Virus record (IMG/VR): IMGVR_UViG_3300037843_001193
Span: 1-61,868 of that record
Origin: a virus
DNA length: 61,868 bases
Reading direction: 5' to 3' (one strand)
In this document: positions 6,711 to 15,042 of the stretch, piece by piece
Layout: every line of letters starts with the position of its first letter
Position numbering within the stretch: the first letter of the stretch is position 1
Notes under the pieces: generated by a model
What the model was told of the DNA's origin: nothing
The model's input: the letters and a program-made list of their open reading frames with translations, nothing else
The model's database searches: none
Translations under genes and position numbers: made by a program

Positions 6711-8371
6711 CTGTAGGACTGCACGAACCCCGTCACCCCGAAGGCCCTCCCTATCGGCGTGGGGGCTACGCCGTATCCGGGCGCATAGGCGGTGTTGGTT
6801 ATCTCCAGCCTGACCAGCCTGGTGACCAGCGGCACGTAGACCTTCCAGTCGGCCATGGCGGTGATGCCCACGCTGTACACGTACTGGGGGGCGGTGCCGG
6901 ACATGTCACGCTGCATCCCCTGGTAGGAGCGGCGGGCCTCGAAGACGGTCACCCCGTCCGCCTCCATGTTCTCCCTCCTCATCACGAGGAGCTGCTGCTT
7001 GAGCATCTCGCTCAGGTCCGAGGAGGTCTGGAGGTCGTTGGACCTCACGTCCAGGGTGAAGTCGATGTTCTCCTTGGAGCCGTACACCTCGTAGGTCTCG
7101 CACGTCTCGGGGGACACGATTACGGCCACCTGGTCCCCCACCACCACGTTGTCCCCTACCGCTATCCTCAGGCCTGGTATGAGGTGCTCGTTGGTGCGGT
7201 ACTTCCTGGCCTCCTTCTCCGCCTGGGAGGTCTTTATCCTCACCTCCCACCTGCACCACTCCCCCGGCATCAGCAGCCTGGGGAGCGTCACCGTGCCGTC
7301 GCTGTTCACCGCCGCAGAGTAGTAGTCGCCGTAGGCGGTATGGATGAACACCTGGCCGTCGGCCAGGGACTCCCCCGGCCTGACGTCCGTCTGCAATATG
7401 TCCTCCGGGTTGGTGCCCGGGACGTCCAGGGGGTTTACCCTTACCACCATCCTGGCCGTTATGGTCATGCCGGGAGGGGTCCAGTCGGACAGCCTTACCC
7501 AGCCGTTGGAGGCGTACCAGGTGTAGTCCTTGCCTAGCTGGAGGACGTACCCTGTCTGGTCAACCAGGGAGAACGACACGAGGGCGCTCATCTGCTGCGG
7601 GGGGCTGGAGCCTGGCACCGGCACCTTCTCCTGGGGGATGTTCGCTACCTCGGAGCCTCCCACGGTGCTGGCCACGATGACCTGGTCAACCTCCTGCTGG
7701 TACCAGTAGTCCGCCAGCGGGCGCAGGGCCGCAGGGGGTGAGCCTGCAAAGAGGGTAAGGCCGGCGGGGGTAGGGGTGAGCAGGTAGCCGACACGGGGCG
7801 AGAGCAGCAGGTCTATGGGCACCGGGGGGCTGCCGGTGTAGGTAGGGTAGCTCCCGTCGTTCACGGCGGTCACCAGGGGGGTAGGGGGGCTTTCCCTCCC
7901 CTCCACGTATCCGGACAGCGTGGTGCCGTCTATGCCTGGGGCCAGGTAGACCACGGACCCCTGGGCGTTGCATACCTTCCCCTCCTCCCAGCGGAACTGC
8001 TGCATGGTCAGCTTTACCCCGCTGCTCTGGTCGTCCACGGAGTCCACGTTGAAGTAGTAGGTCCCGGCCACGGGGGTCTGCTTGGTGGCGTCCACCTCCT
8101 GGAGCCATTCCACGAAGGAGCCGTCGTGGTGCTCCACCTTCGCCAGGATGGCCCTCCCGTACTGCTTGGTCATGAAGTAGTCGGGGGACAGGCGGTTGCC
8201 GGCCGAGGACACGTCCTTGATGCTGACCTGGGCGTCCTTCCACTGTATCAGGTTGTTGAAGGGGGTTGACACCTCGCCGAGCGTGTCCCTGAACCGGGGG
8301 CTGCGGCTTACGGCGTCCTCTATGATGCGGCGTATGTAGGCGATGAGGTTCCCGCCCGTGAGGTCAAGCAT
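6707..8371 (-). CDS. Probable virion structural protein, 554 aa
   Basis: A long, Pro/Val/Tyr-rich beta protein with a short helical front (LIAYIRRIIEDAVSRS) and no enzyme motif. Composition, size and position in a minus-strand run with two similar large proteins suggest a neck, tail or baseplate component, but I cannot name it. It is not an obvious portal. GGGAGA precedes the ATG and sits in the 3' arm of a hairpin (8377-8392), so start-site access may be regulated. Confidence 0.6.
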   Translation of the reverse strand: MLDLTGGNLIAYIRRIIEDAVSRSPRFRDTLGEVSTPFNNLIQWKDAQVSIKDVSSAGNRLSPDYFMTKQYGRAILAKVEHHDGSFVEWLQEVDATKQTPVAGTYYFNVDSVDDQSSGVKLTMQQFRWEEGKVCNAQGSVVYLAPGIDGTTLSGYVEGRESPPTPLVTAVNDGSYPTYTGSPPVPIDLLLSPRVGYLLTPTPAGLTLFAGSPPAALRPLADYWYQQEVDQVIVASTVGGSEVANIPQEKVPVPGSSPPQQMSALVSFSLVDQTGYVLQLGKDYTWYASNGWVRLSDWTPPGMTITARMVVRVNPLDVPGTNPEDILQTDVRPGESLADGQVFIHTAYGDYYSAAVNSDGTVTLPRLLMPGEWCRWEVRIKTSQAEKEARKYRTNEHLIPGLRIAVGDNVVVGDQVAVIVSPETCETYEVYGSKENIDFTLDVRSNDLQTSSDLSEMLKQQLLVMRRENMEADGVTVFEARRSYQGMQRDMSGTAPQYVYSVGITAMADWKVYVPLVTRLVRLEITNTAYAPGYGVAPTPIGRAFGVTGFVQSYS

Positions 8372-8376
8372 AGCGT

Positions 8377-8392
8377 CTCCCTAATAAGGGAG
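8377..8392 (-). promoter_or_regulatory. Hairpin covering the ribosome site of the 554-aa gene
   Basis: On the minus strand CTCCCT-TATT-AGGGAG is a perfect six-pair stem. The right arm contains the ribosome site (GGGAG), so the stem would hide it. The core also resembles the CTTTAGTAGG box found before plus-strand structural genes. Confidence 0.4.
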
Positions 8393-8423
8393 GGCATAGG
8401 CGGGAACCTGGGGCCTGCCGTGC

Positions 8424-8705
8424 TTAGAGCTTCTTGAGGAGCTTCTCGGCCTCTGCCTTGGCGTCGTTGTACACCTTGGCGGCTTCGGCCTTAATCTTCT
8501 CTGCCTCAGCCTTTGCCTCGTTGAGAATCTTCTCTGCCTCGGGCGTTGCCTTGGCTATGTCTGCCTTGGCAGCGGCCTCAAGCTTCTTCGCCTCGGACAC
8601 TCCCCTCCTCCACCATCCTATGATGATGGCCAGGACGTGCGAGAGGAACAGGGTGATTATCCCCTTGGCTCCGAGTATGCTGACGATGTCGCTCCAGATG
8701 GTCAT
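8424..8705 (-). CDS. Membrane-anchored coiled-coil protein, 93 aa
   Basis: Residues 13-33 form one membrane helix (GIITLFLSHVLAIIIGWW). The rest is a long Ala/Lys/Glu coiled coil with repeats of the KAEAEKI type, much like the stalk of ATP synthase subunit b. AAGGAG lies just upstream. It may be a holin-like or scaffold-type factor; neither is demonstrated. Confidence 0.6.
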   Translation of the reverse strand: MTIWSDIVSILGAKGIITLFLSHVLAIIIGWWRRGVSEAKKLEAAAKADIAKATPEAEKILNEAKAEAEKIKAEAAKVYNDAKAEAEKLLKKL

Positions 8706-8769
8706 CTTGCTCTCCTTGTTCTAGGCGTGTGCTTCCGCCGTAGGTTAATACTGGATGCCGGACGGGTAC

Positions 8770-9984
8770 CTACCAGCTACTACCCTGCCCCAGCCTCGTG
8801 TCTGTCACCTGGTCGATGTCGCCCACGTTCGTCTCCTTGTCCATTATCTTGACGGGCAGGGCGCTGTAGTCAACGCCAGGGGGCGGGGGCGGCACGGTCT
8901 GGGTGATAGGCTCAATCCACTGGTGGATGGAGCGCCGTATGTCCCCGATGGACACGAACCAGCTAATCCTCGGGTACCAGCGGTTCTCTATCTGTATCTT
9001 GCCTCCCCCGTCGTAGTACAGGATGTTCCACTCGCTGCCGTCATGGGCCTGGAATACGGCCCCCGGCAGCATGTAGGCGAAGAAAATCTCGTCCCCCTCG
9101 ATAGGGCTTAGGGGGTTGGGGAGCTGCAACGTGCCGGGGTTGGGCTTGAACTGGGCGAAGGTGCTCGTCCGCACGTCCTCCGGGTCCCCTACCATGGCCT
9201 GTAGCCCCTGGTCGGGGTTTGGGTGGTCTTCCTCGCATAGCACCCTGGCCGTCTTGGCCAGCTCGGCCGTCATCTCCTTGGTATCCATAGCCGTTCCTCT
9301 CTTATGGGGCGGATAGTCGCCATTCTTTCCTTCCGCCTCCTGGATTCTCTCGTCCACGGCGTCGTCGTCCAGCGACCTCATGGCCCAGTTCTTGTCCTCA
9401 AGCCTTATCTCCACCACCTGGCCGGGGGAGGGCCCTCCCCCCTGGGGCACCTTCTTGGGGTCCCCGTCCGTCAGGATGCAGGGCAGGGCAAGCTGGAGGC
9501 GTGAATGGCTGAAGGCGGCTATGCTGCCCCCCGTCTCCTCGAACACTCTCCTCGCCCTCTCCTGGAGCCAGCGGACTATCTTCGTTGCCCGGTCGTAGAA
9601 CTCCCTGTAGGACCTGCCCCCTGGCGGGGCCTCGTCCATGCTCTGCTGGAGGGCCAGCATCTCCTCCTCGTGGTCCCGCACGTAGTCCCCGGACCACTCC
9701 CCCAGGTCCCAGGGGCGCAGGTTGGGGATGAGGTAGAGGGCGGCCCCGGTGGCCTTGGCCACCTCCCTGGCGGTCTCGGCCGCCCTGTCCAGGTCGGACG
9801 AGTATATCTCCTTCACGTTCAGGCTCTTGAACTTCTTGGCGTCCTCTTTTGCCTCCCTCTTCCCCTCTTCGTCCAGGGGGATGTTGGCCCATCCCCGGAT
9901 GCGGCTGTCGAGGGAGTCCCCCGTAGTGCTGTTGTAGGGCGTGTGCCCGTGCCGGCCGAAGTATATGGTGGGCTTCCCTTCCAT
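8770..9984 (-). CDS. Histidine phosphatase fused to a second domain, 404 aa
   Basis: Residues 1 to about 210 are a phosphoglycerate-mutase-type histidine phosphatase: GRHGHTP at 10-16 with His12, YSSDLDRAAETA, RPWDLGEWSG and FSHSRLQLAL with the second His. Residues 233-404 form a separate domain rich in Pro, Trp and Tyr that resembles the neighbouring virion proteins. An in-frame ATG at 9288 has its own ribosome site (GAGAGGAACGG), so the second domain may also be made alone. The chosen start overlaps the previous stop as TAATG. Substrate unknown. Confidence 0.75.
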   Translation of the reverse strand: MEGKPTIYFGRHGHTPYNSTTGDSLDSRIRGWANIPLDEEGKREAKEDAKKFKSLNVKEIYSSDLDRAAETAREVAKATGAALYLIPNLRPWDLGEWSGDYVRDHEEEMLALQQSMDEAPPGGRSYREFYDRATKIVRWLQERARRVFEETGGSIAAFSHSRLQLALPCILTDGDPKKVPQGGGPSPGQVVEIRLEDKNWAMRSLDDDAVDERIQEAEGKNGDYPPHKRGTAMDTKEMTAELAKTARVLCEEDHPNPDQGLQAMVGDPEDVRTSTFAQFKPNPGTLQLPNPLSPIEGDEIFFAYMLPGAVFQAHDGSEWNILYYDGGGKIQIENRWYPRISWFVSIGDIRRSIHQWIEPITQTVPPPPPGVDYSALPVKIMDKETNVGDIDQVTDTRLGQGSSW

Positions 9985-11297
9985 TATGCCTCTATCTTCC
10001 CGAAGGTCACCGTCCTGCCGATGGGTACCTCGACGGTGTTCTCCCACGGCTCCCGGTTGGGCTGCTCCCTGGCGTCGTAGAGCGGCTCCCCGTCCCCCCT
10101 GAGGTGGTGGGGGTCGATGCCCTGGTCGGGGTTGTCCCTCACTACAGGGTTGTAAAGCGTCGGCAGGCCCGTGTTGAGGGGGATGAGGTAGCGGGTGTCG
10201 CCGGGCTTCAGCAGCTCGGTGCCGAAGTCCTGCTGTAGGAGGATGCCCCTGGGCTGCTTGTAGGTCACGCCGTGTATGACCAGCCGGTCGCCGGTCCTCC
10301 GCACCAGGAGGTCCCCGTCCTGGACGATGGGGGTGTTGGTCAGGTACGAGCGGCTCTCACGGGCCGCCTTGATGCCCCCTCCCTCGTCCAGCTCACGCAC
10401 CAGGGCGGTGTCCGGGGGGACGTAGAGCAGGTCGTAGGGGCCGTAGTACCCCCCGATTATGCCGGTCTCGAAGCACGACTTGCACCCGTGCCTGGGCGCT
10501 CCCAGCCCGGCCTCGGGGCGCACGCACCCGCACGGCTCCCCCCTCGTCCGCCTGAACAGGACATAGGCCGGCTCCCCCACCTGCTCGAACACCCACTGGT
10601 TGCGCCTTACCATCTCGGCGTACTCCCAGGTGATGGCGTCCACCTCCTGGGTGTTCACTACCTTGCTTCCCGGCGCTCCTGGCCTGTGAAGCTCCCCGTG
10701 GTCCCCGACAGGCACCACGGTATAGAACTGCCGGACCATGGAGGTATAGATGTCCACGTAGTTCGCCAGGCGCTTGTAGGTCGCCCGGAACCTCTGTATC
10801 CCGCCGTAGTTCACCTGGTTGACGTTGTCGGTATAGACCTGGGCCCGGTCCGACACCGCACCCCCCTGCGGCAGGTCGTTGTCGGCCGGCAGCCAGACGG
10901 CCTGGTCGAGCGGCACCACGGCTATGGGGCGTACGGTAATGGTGCTGTTGGAGATGTCCGTCAGGGTGACGGAGACGTCGTCGGGGCTGGTGGCCAGCTT
11001 CGGCCTGGACGCCACTATGTCGGAGTAGGGTGCCTCGGGGAGCTTGAACCCCCACTTGCCCATCCCCCCCTTGTCAATCCAGTCCTTGGGCCCTACCTCG
11101 TAGGTTACCTCCTCCAGGGCCGCCTGGTCACGCCAGAAGTGGCCCCTCCATACCCCCCGGTTCAGCCTCTCCCAGTTGTCCGGGTAGTCGTGTGCCCTGT
11201 AGATGTTGTACCCCTTCGTCGCCTCGGGGTCGTCCACCCACCATAGGTCACGGCTCCCTACGTAGCTGGAGTTAAGGACGAGAAGCTCGTTTACCAT
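9984..11297 (-). CDS. Probable virion protein with a zinc-binding loop, 437 aa
   Basis: The front (residues 25-60, GYNIYRAHDYPDNWERLN) looks like a fibronectin-III-type strand pair. Near residues 265-290 a loop CGCV..CKSC followed by GIIGGYYGPYD resembles a DnaJ-type zinc turn. The rest is beta-rich without enzyme motifs. It overlaps the phosphatase fusion and is probably part of the neck, tail or baseplate. GGGGG precedes the ATG within a small stem-loop. Confidence 0.6.
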   Translation of the reverse strand: MVNELLVLNSSYVGSRDLWWVDDPEATKGYNIYRAHDYPDNWERLNRGVWRGHFWRDQAALEEVTYEVGPKDWIDKGGMGKWGFKLPEAPYSDIVASRPKLATSPDDVSVTLTDISNSTITVRPIAVVPLDQAVWLPADNDLPQGGAVSDRAQVYTDNVNQVNYGGIQRFRATYKRLANYVDIYTSMVRQFYTVVPVGDHGELHRPGAPGSKVVNTQEVDAITWEYAEMVRRNQWVFEQVGEPAYVLFRRTRGEPCGCVRPEAGLGAPRHGCKSCFETGIIGGYYGPYDLLYVPPDTALVRELDEGGGIKAARESRSYLTNTPIVQDGDLLVRRTGDRLVIHGVTYKQPRGILLQQDFGTELLKPGDTRYLIPLNTGLPTLYNPVVRDNPDQGIDPHHLRGDGEPLYDAREQPNREPWENTVEVPIGRTVTFGKIEA

Positions 11298-11300
11298 TGC

Positions 11301-11318
11301 CCCCTACTGATAAAGGGG
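11301..11318 (-). promoter_or_regulatory. Hairpin at the ribosome site of the 437-aa virion gene
   Basis: On the minus strand CCCCT, an eight-base loop (TTATCAGT) and AGGGG form a five-pair stem. Its right arm is the ribosome site. The sequence matches the box seen at 8377-8392 and before plus-strand structural genes. Confidence 0.35.
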
Positions 11319-11348
11319 CGGGTAGTCCTGCCTCGTATAAAACCCGAA

Positions 11349-11384
11349 GAATCCTGCTGTAACGTGTGTATCCTGGTGTATAAT
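11349..11384 (+). promoter_or_regulatory. Accessory-type promoter for the Ku-ligase operon
   Basis: GAATCC (11349-11354), exactly 24 bases, then TATAAT (11379-11384) preceded by GGTG, with GTGTAT in the spacer. The same arrangement occurs at seven other places on both strands. The predicted start leaves a leader of about 14 bases containing GGTGGAGGG before the Ku ATG. Confidence 0.75.
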
Positions 11385-11404
11385 GTAGGTGGAGGGAAAA
11401 GGAC

Positions 11405-12412
11405 ATGCCAAAAGCAAAGCCTACCGTAGCGGACGCCGCCAGCATCGCCAGCCAGCTCAGCGCCGTGCTCAAGCCGCAGCCCGCCGTCGCCCCGCAGGCC
11501 GCAGCCAAGGAGAAGGTCTACGTCAGCAAGGCAACGTGGTCGGGCACCCTTGTCGTCGCCCCCGGCCTTGCCTTCAAGGCAAAGCTCTACAAGGCCACCA
11601 ACGACCCCACGGAGGGGTTCAAGTCCAACATGGTACACCAGTGTGCCTGTGCTGACGGCACCACGCAGTACTCGCAGCTAAGGCAGGGCAGCATGAAGTG
11701 CTCCGTGTGCGGCGTCGATGTCCCCAAGGAAAGCATCCAGAAGGGCATCCCCAACGGCGACGGCACCTTCACCGTCGTCAGCGAGGACGATAAGAAGTCC
11801 TGCATGGTCCGCTCCGAGGGAGAGGCGGAAATCCTCCGCTTCGTCCCCCTTACCTCCGTTGACCCCATATACTTCGACGGCGCATCCGAGTTCCTCGGCC
11901 CCGACAAGGGCACCGAGAAGCACTACGCCATCCTGCGTGAGATGCTGAACAAGGGCCTTGCCGCAGTCGCCATGAACGTCCAGCGTGGGCAGGAGTACAT
12001 GCTGGTCCTCCGCCCCTACGGCACGAGCGGCATCATCGCCAACTACATCCGCAGGGAGCACGAGGTCCGTGCGTGCGACAAGTTCCCCACGGTCGCCCTG
12101 AGCGTCCAGGAGAAGGCGCTTGCCTCCTCCCTTGCCGACGCCCTGACGGGACGGTTCGACACCGACGAGTTCCCCGACACCTACGCCAGCAACCTGCGTG
12201 GGCTTATCGCCGCCAAACAGGCAGGGACGGCGGCCCCCGTGGTCGAGAAGCAGGCACCCGCCCCCCTGACGGTTGACCTGATGGCGGCCCTCCAGGCCTC
12301 TATCAACGCCGCCAAGGCAAAGCAGGGCGGGCAGCCCGTCGCCGTCGCCGAGCAGCTTATCGCCGAGAAGGCCGCCGAGGCCTCCAGCGCCGCCAAGTTC
12401 GCCATCAACTAA
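11405..12412 (+). CDS. ku: Ku-family DNA end-binding protein
   Basis: Family features in order are ATWSGTLVVAPGLAFKAKLYKAT (start of the Ku beta-barrel), a CAC...CSVC pair, KGIPNGDGTFTVVSEDDKK, FVPLTSVDPIYFDGAS, LGPDKGTEKHYAILREML and LVLRPYG. These match bacterial Ku closely. Ku forms a ring on double-strand ends and recruits a ligase. The protein is 335 residues, slightly longer than usual, with a 26-residue front and an Ala/Lys-rich tail. The Cys pairs may bind zinc, unlike most bacterial Ku. A ligase gene follows after ten bases. Confidence 0.9.
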   Translation: MPKAKPTVADAASIASQLSAVLKPQPAVAPQAAAKEKVYVSKATWSGTLVVAPGLAFKAKLYKATNDPTEGFKSNMVHQCACADGTTQYSQLRQGSMKCSVCGVDVPKESIQKGIPNGDGTFTVVSEDDKKSCMVRSEGEAEILRFVPLTSVDPIYFDGASEFLGPDKGTEKHYAILREMLNKGLAAVAMNVQRGQEYMLVLRPYGTSGIIANYIRREHEVRACDKFPTVALSVQEKALASSLADALTGRFDTDEFPDTYASNLRGLIAAKQAGTAAPVVEKQAPAPLTVDLMAALQASINAAKAKQGGQPVAVAEQLIAEKAAEASSAAKFAIN

Positions 12413-12422
12413 GGAGCCGCAG

Positions 12423-13193
12423 ATGAAGGCAGAGCTTCTGACACCGATAGGCATACCGAGGCTGATGGCCCTTGCCAGGGACGACAACTACGGGTTCCAG
12501 CAGAAGCACGACGGGCACCGCACCCTGGTAGAGAAGCACGGCAATGCTATAAGGACCTACAACCGGGAGGGGGAGCCTACGCACCCCCTCCCCCCCTCCC
12601 TGCAAGGCACCCTCCTGGCGAGCGGCATCCCCGACTTCTATATCGACACGGAGCGTGTGGCCAGGCGGCTCATAGTCCTGGACGTCGTCAGCCTCCTGGG
12701 GTCAGACCTGAGGGCCCTGCCCTACAGCAGCCGTGAGCCTATCGCCCACCAGGCGTTCGACTGCCTGGGGCCCGGGGTAGAGGCCATCGGCACCATCCTG
12801 GGGACGGAGGCCAAGCTGGCCTACGTGGAGTACCTCATCAGGACCAAAGCAGAGGGGGTGGTCGTGCGTGACATGCGGAAACCCTACAGGGAGGGCGACG
12901 CCTGCCAGCACTTCAAGCTGAAGTTCGTCAAGGAGTGTGACGCCGTGGTCATAGGCCCCTCCCCTGACGGCAAGGACAGCGTCCGCATAGGGCTGTACAG
13001 GGGCGACGGTACCCTGCACGAGATATCCGGGGTTAGCCTCAGGAACAAGTTCAGGGTCCAGCCCGGCGACGTCATAACGGTGCGCTACCTATGCGCTACC
13101 AGGGACCTGCACATACGGGAGCCTCACCTCGTCCGCAAGCGGGACGACAAGAGGGCCTCCGACTGCTGGCTCAGCCAGCTAACCGAGGAATGA
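12423..13193 (+). CDS. ATP-dependent DNA ligase (minimal, LigD-like)
   Basis: Motif I is QQKHDGHR with the likely adenylated Lys28. Further motifs are DTERV near 77, AEGVVVRD (motif IV) and FKLKFVK (motif V). The OB-fold tail ends in EPHLVRKRDDKRASDC, like the end of LigD-type ligases. At 256 residues it is a minimal enzyme without the polymerase or nuclease domains of LigD. It lies directly behind Ku under one promoter, so the two probably act together in end joining or genome circularisation. Confidence 0.9.
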   Translation: MKAELLTPIGIPRLMALARDDNYGFQQKHDGHRTLVEKHGNAIRTYNREGEPTHPLPPSLQGTLLASGIPDFYIDTERVARRLIVLDVVSLLGSDLRALPYSSREPIAHQAFDCLGPGVEAIGTILGTEAKLAYVEYLIRTKAEGVVVRDMRKPYREGDACQHFKLKFVKECDAVVIGPSPDGKDSVRIGLYRGDGTLHEISGVSLRNKFRVQPGDVITVRYLCATRDLHIREPHLVRKRDDKRASDCWLSQLTEE

Positions 13194-13204
13194 GGGGTAA
13201 TATC

Positions 13205-13411
13205 ATGGTAGTGGTCAGCCACGGGAGAGCCGAGCTGCTCTCGGAGGCAGAGGAACAGGATATCCTATGGGAGATAGCCGGGGATGTCCTGGGGCCAGCC
13301 TATAGGGAAGCATACAAGAGGCTGTTTACGCTCACGGAGGAGGTCAGGGTGCAGTATATCCCCCCGTTCCGGCATATGAGGAGGGCTGTCCATGTTCCTA
13401 AAGCTGCTTAA
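13205..13411 (+). CDS. Hypothetical protein, 68 aa
   Basis: GAGGGG precedes the ATG at 13205; an in-frame ATG at 13190 overlaps the ligase stop. The product is helical (EAEEQDILWEIAGDVLG) with no recognised family. Its end overlaps the following membrane protein gene. Confidence 0.5.
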   Translation: MVVVSHGRAELLSEAEEQDILWEIAGDVLGPAYREAYKRLFTLTEEVRVQYIPPFRHMRRAVHVPKAA

Positions 13412-13577
13412 GCGCATGGCGTTCCATGCCGCCGTGGTCATAGGCGGCTCCTGCTCCATCATCCTGCTTGTCCTGAGGAGGCTTGTCACCTTCCAGCAGG
13501 GGGTAGGGCTGGCCATGGTCCTGGGCCTGGTCCTCGGGCTGGCAAGCATGTTCCTTGAGAGGAAAGGGGTTATCTGA
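13392..13577 (+). CDS. Small two-helix membrane protein, 61 aa
   Basis: Two hydrophobic segments (AAVVIGGSCSIILLVL and GVGLAMVLGLVLGLASMF) are separated by RRLVTFQQ, with basic ends. The stop overlaps the next start as TGATG. It could be a small holin-like protein, but there is no lysis gene beside it. Confidence 0.5.
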   Translation: MFLKLLKRMAFHAAVVIGGSCSIILLVLRRLVTFQQGVGLAMVLGLVLGLASMFLERKGVI

Positions 13578-13960
13578 TGGTCTTCGTCTTCGGCAGCAAT
13601 GAGAAGGGAATCCATGGCGGGGGGGCAGCACGCACCGCCGTGGCCCGCTACGGTGCCGTATGGGGGCAGGGGGAGGGAAGGCAGGGCAACGCCTACGCCA
13701 TCCCCACATGCAGCGCCCCGATGCGCTCGGACGGGGACCGGCTTCCCCTCCCCAAGGTCAGGGAGTACGTCCACAGGTTCGTCCAGTACGCCAAGGGCCA
13801 CCCCGAGGAGAAGTTCAAGGTCACCCAGGTGGGGTGCGGCCTGGCGGGCCTCGCAGCGGCGGACGTCGCCCCCATGTTCGAGGACGCCCCCCGGAACTGC
13901 TACTTTGACCTGGCATGGGAGGGGTTCCTCCCCCACCATCTATTCTGGGGCACCTACTAG
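13577..13960 (+). CDS. Macro-domain-like phage protein (A1S_2505 type), 127 aa
   Basis: The start MVFVFGSNEKGIHGGGAA, then YGAVWGQGEGRQGNAYAIPT and VTQVGCGLAGL, match a family widespread in phages, named after A1S_2505 as far as I recall. It resembles macro domains, which bind ADP-ribose. Ligand and role are not established here. It ends the Ku-ligase transcript, and its TAG is also the first part of the next promoter (TAGAATCC). Confidence 0.75.
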   Translation: MVFVFGSNEKGIHGGGAARTAVARYGAVWGQGEGRQGNAYAIPTCSAPMRSDGDRLPLPKVREYVHRFVQYAKGHPEEKFKVTQVGCGLAGLAAADVAPMFEDAPRNCYFDLAWEGFLPHHLFWGTY

Positions 13961-13995
13961 AATCCCGTCCCATCCTGTGTATCCTGGTGTATACT
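13960..13995 (+). promoter_or_regulatory. Accessory-type promoter
   Basis: GAATCC (13960-13965), 24 bases, then TATACT (13990-13995), with GTGTATCCTGGTG before the -10. It begins in the stop codon of the macro-like gene and reads into the gene at 14016. Confidence 0.75.
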
Positions 13996-14015
13996 ACAAA
14001 AGGAAGGAGAAACCC

Positions 14016-14252
14016 ATGCCATCACCCAGGAAGAGGGTCCCGGTCACCAAGGACGAGAACTTCGGCAATGCCGTCGCCGAGCTTATGGACACCCTGGAGG
14101 CGGTCGGGAAGAAGAGCCAGAGCCTACCCGACGAGCTTCTGGACGAGGTCCATGAGAGGGTCGAGGACCTTACCATACTTATCCAGAAGGCCCTGGTGCA
14201 TGAGGGCGTCAGGGTGCAGTACCGCAGCGGCCCCACGGAGCCGGGGGACTAG
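14016..14252 (+). CDS. Small helical hypothetical protein, 78 aa
   Basis: AAGGAAGGAG precedes the ATG, about 20 bases after the promoter -10. After a basic front (SPRKRVPVTKDENFG) the protein is two acidic helices. Its TAG shares CTAG (14249-14252) with the stop of the converging gene. No family is recognised. Confidence 0.55.
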   Translation: MPSPRKRVPVTKDENFGNAVAELMDTLEAVGKKSQSLPDELLDEVHERVEDLTILIQKALVHEGVRVQYRSGPTEPGD

Positions 14253-14842
14253 GCCCTCATCCAGTCCCTCCTGACCTCTACCCACTCCCCTGGCTGTATC
14301 TCGCTCTCCTCGCTGTACTTGAACATGAAGTCAGGGATGTCCGGCAGCCCGGCGAACAGCCACTCCGTCCCCATCATCACGTTCTGGAGATGGGTGCAGA
14401 CCAGGACATGGCCCTCCTCGGGGGCGTCGTAGATTATCTTCTTTATGTCCTCCGTCAGCCTCTCCAGGAAGGAGTTCATGGACTCCCCGTCCTTGGGCGC
14501 AAGGTCCCTGCCAGCCCCGGTGGCCAGGATGTTCAGGACGTCCCTTATCCCCGCTATCTCCCTGCCGTTCAGGATGCCGTAGTTGCGGCTCCTCAGCCCC
14601 TCCAGCTTGGCCACCTTCAGGTCGTACTCGTGCGCCACGCTGGTGGCGAGGATGGACGCCCTCTCCAACGGGCTGCTGTACACCTGCTTGATGCAGGAGT
14701 AGGCCTCCTTCAGCCTCTTCACGATGATGGGTATCTGGGCGAACCCGTCCGGGGACAGGGGTATGTCCAGCCCTCCCCGGAGCCTGACCGGCTCCAGGTT
14801 GAAGGCCGTCTGCGGGTGGCGGAGGAAGACTATCTTCTTCAA
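14249..14842 (-). CDS. Histidine phosphatase (phosphoglycerate mutase type), 197 aa
   Basis: FLRHPQTAFN near residue 8 (RHP instead of RHG), VYSSPLERASILA, LRSRNYGILNGREIAG and VCTHLQNVM supply the family's catalytic residues. It removes or transfers phosphate on a small molecule or protein that cannot be named. It is the second such enzyme in the window and, like the first, lies among virion genes. The start is uncertain: TTG at 14842 lies just after the previous stop and follows GGGAG; no ATG or GTG fits. Confidence 0.75.
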   Translation of the reverse strand: MKKIVFLRHPQTAFNLEPVRLRGGLDIPLSPDGFAQIPIIVKRLKEAYSCIKQVYSSPLERASILATSVAHEYDLKVAKLEGLRSRNYGILNGREIAGIRDVLNILATGAGRDLAPKDGESMNSFLERLTEDIKKIIYDAPEEGHVLVCTHLQNVMMGTEWLFAGLPDIPDFMFKYSEESEIQPGEWVEVRRDWMRA

Positions 14843-14846
14843 GGGC

Positions 14847-15035
14847 CTACAGCTCCCTCTTGCAGTAGGGGCACCTTCTCGGCCCCGTCGAGTCGTACTC
14901 GGGGCTGGGGTCCTGCCCGCTCGGCAGGCAGAGGAAGCCCCCGGTGCCCGTGATGACGATGCGGAAGGTGCCGTCTGCCAGCGTCTCTGCCGACACCTGC
15001 GGGCTGTCGCCGTTCTCGCCCAGTATGTGCAGCAT
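14847..15035 (-). CDS. Small Cys-containing protein, 62 aa
   Basis: It begins MLHILGENGDSPQV and has a beta front (GTFRIVITGTGGFLCL), then CPYCKREL at the end. The last cysteines may form half of a zinc site with the earlier one. It lies between a virion gene and the second histidine phosphatase in one operon. Function unknown. Confidence 0.5.
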   Translation of the reverse strand: MLHILGENGDSPQVSAETLADGTFRIVITGTGGFLCLPSGQDPSPEYDSTGPRRCPYCKREL

Positions 15036-15042
15036 GCCCCTC

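Noticed and set aside
6707-8371. The 554-aa virion protein considered as the portal.
   Set aside because: The size fits, but the sequence is mostly beta with no long stem or crown helices. It is far from the terminase and capsid genes.
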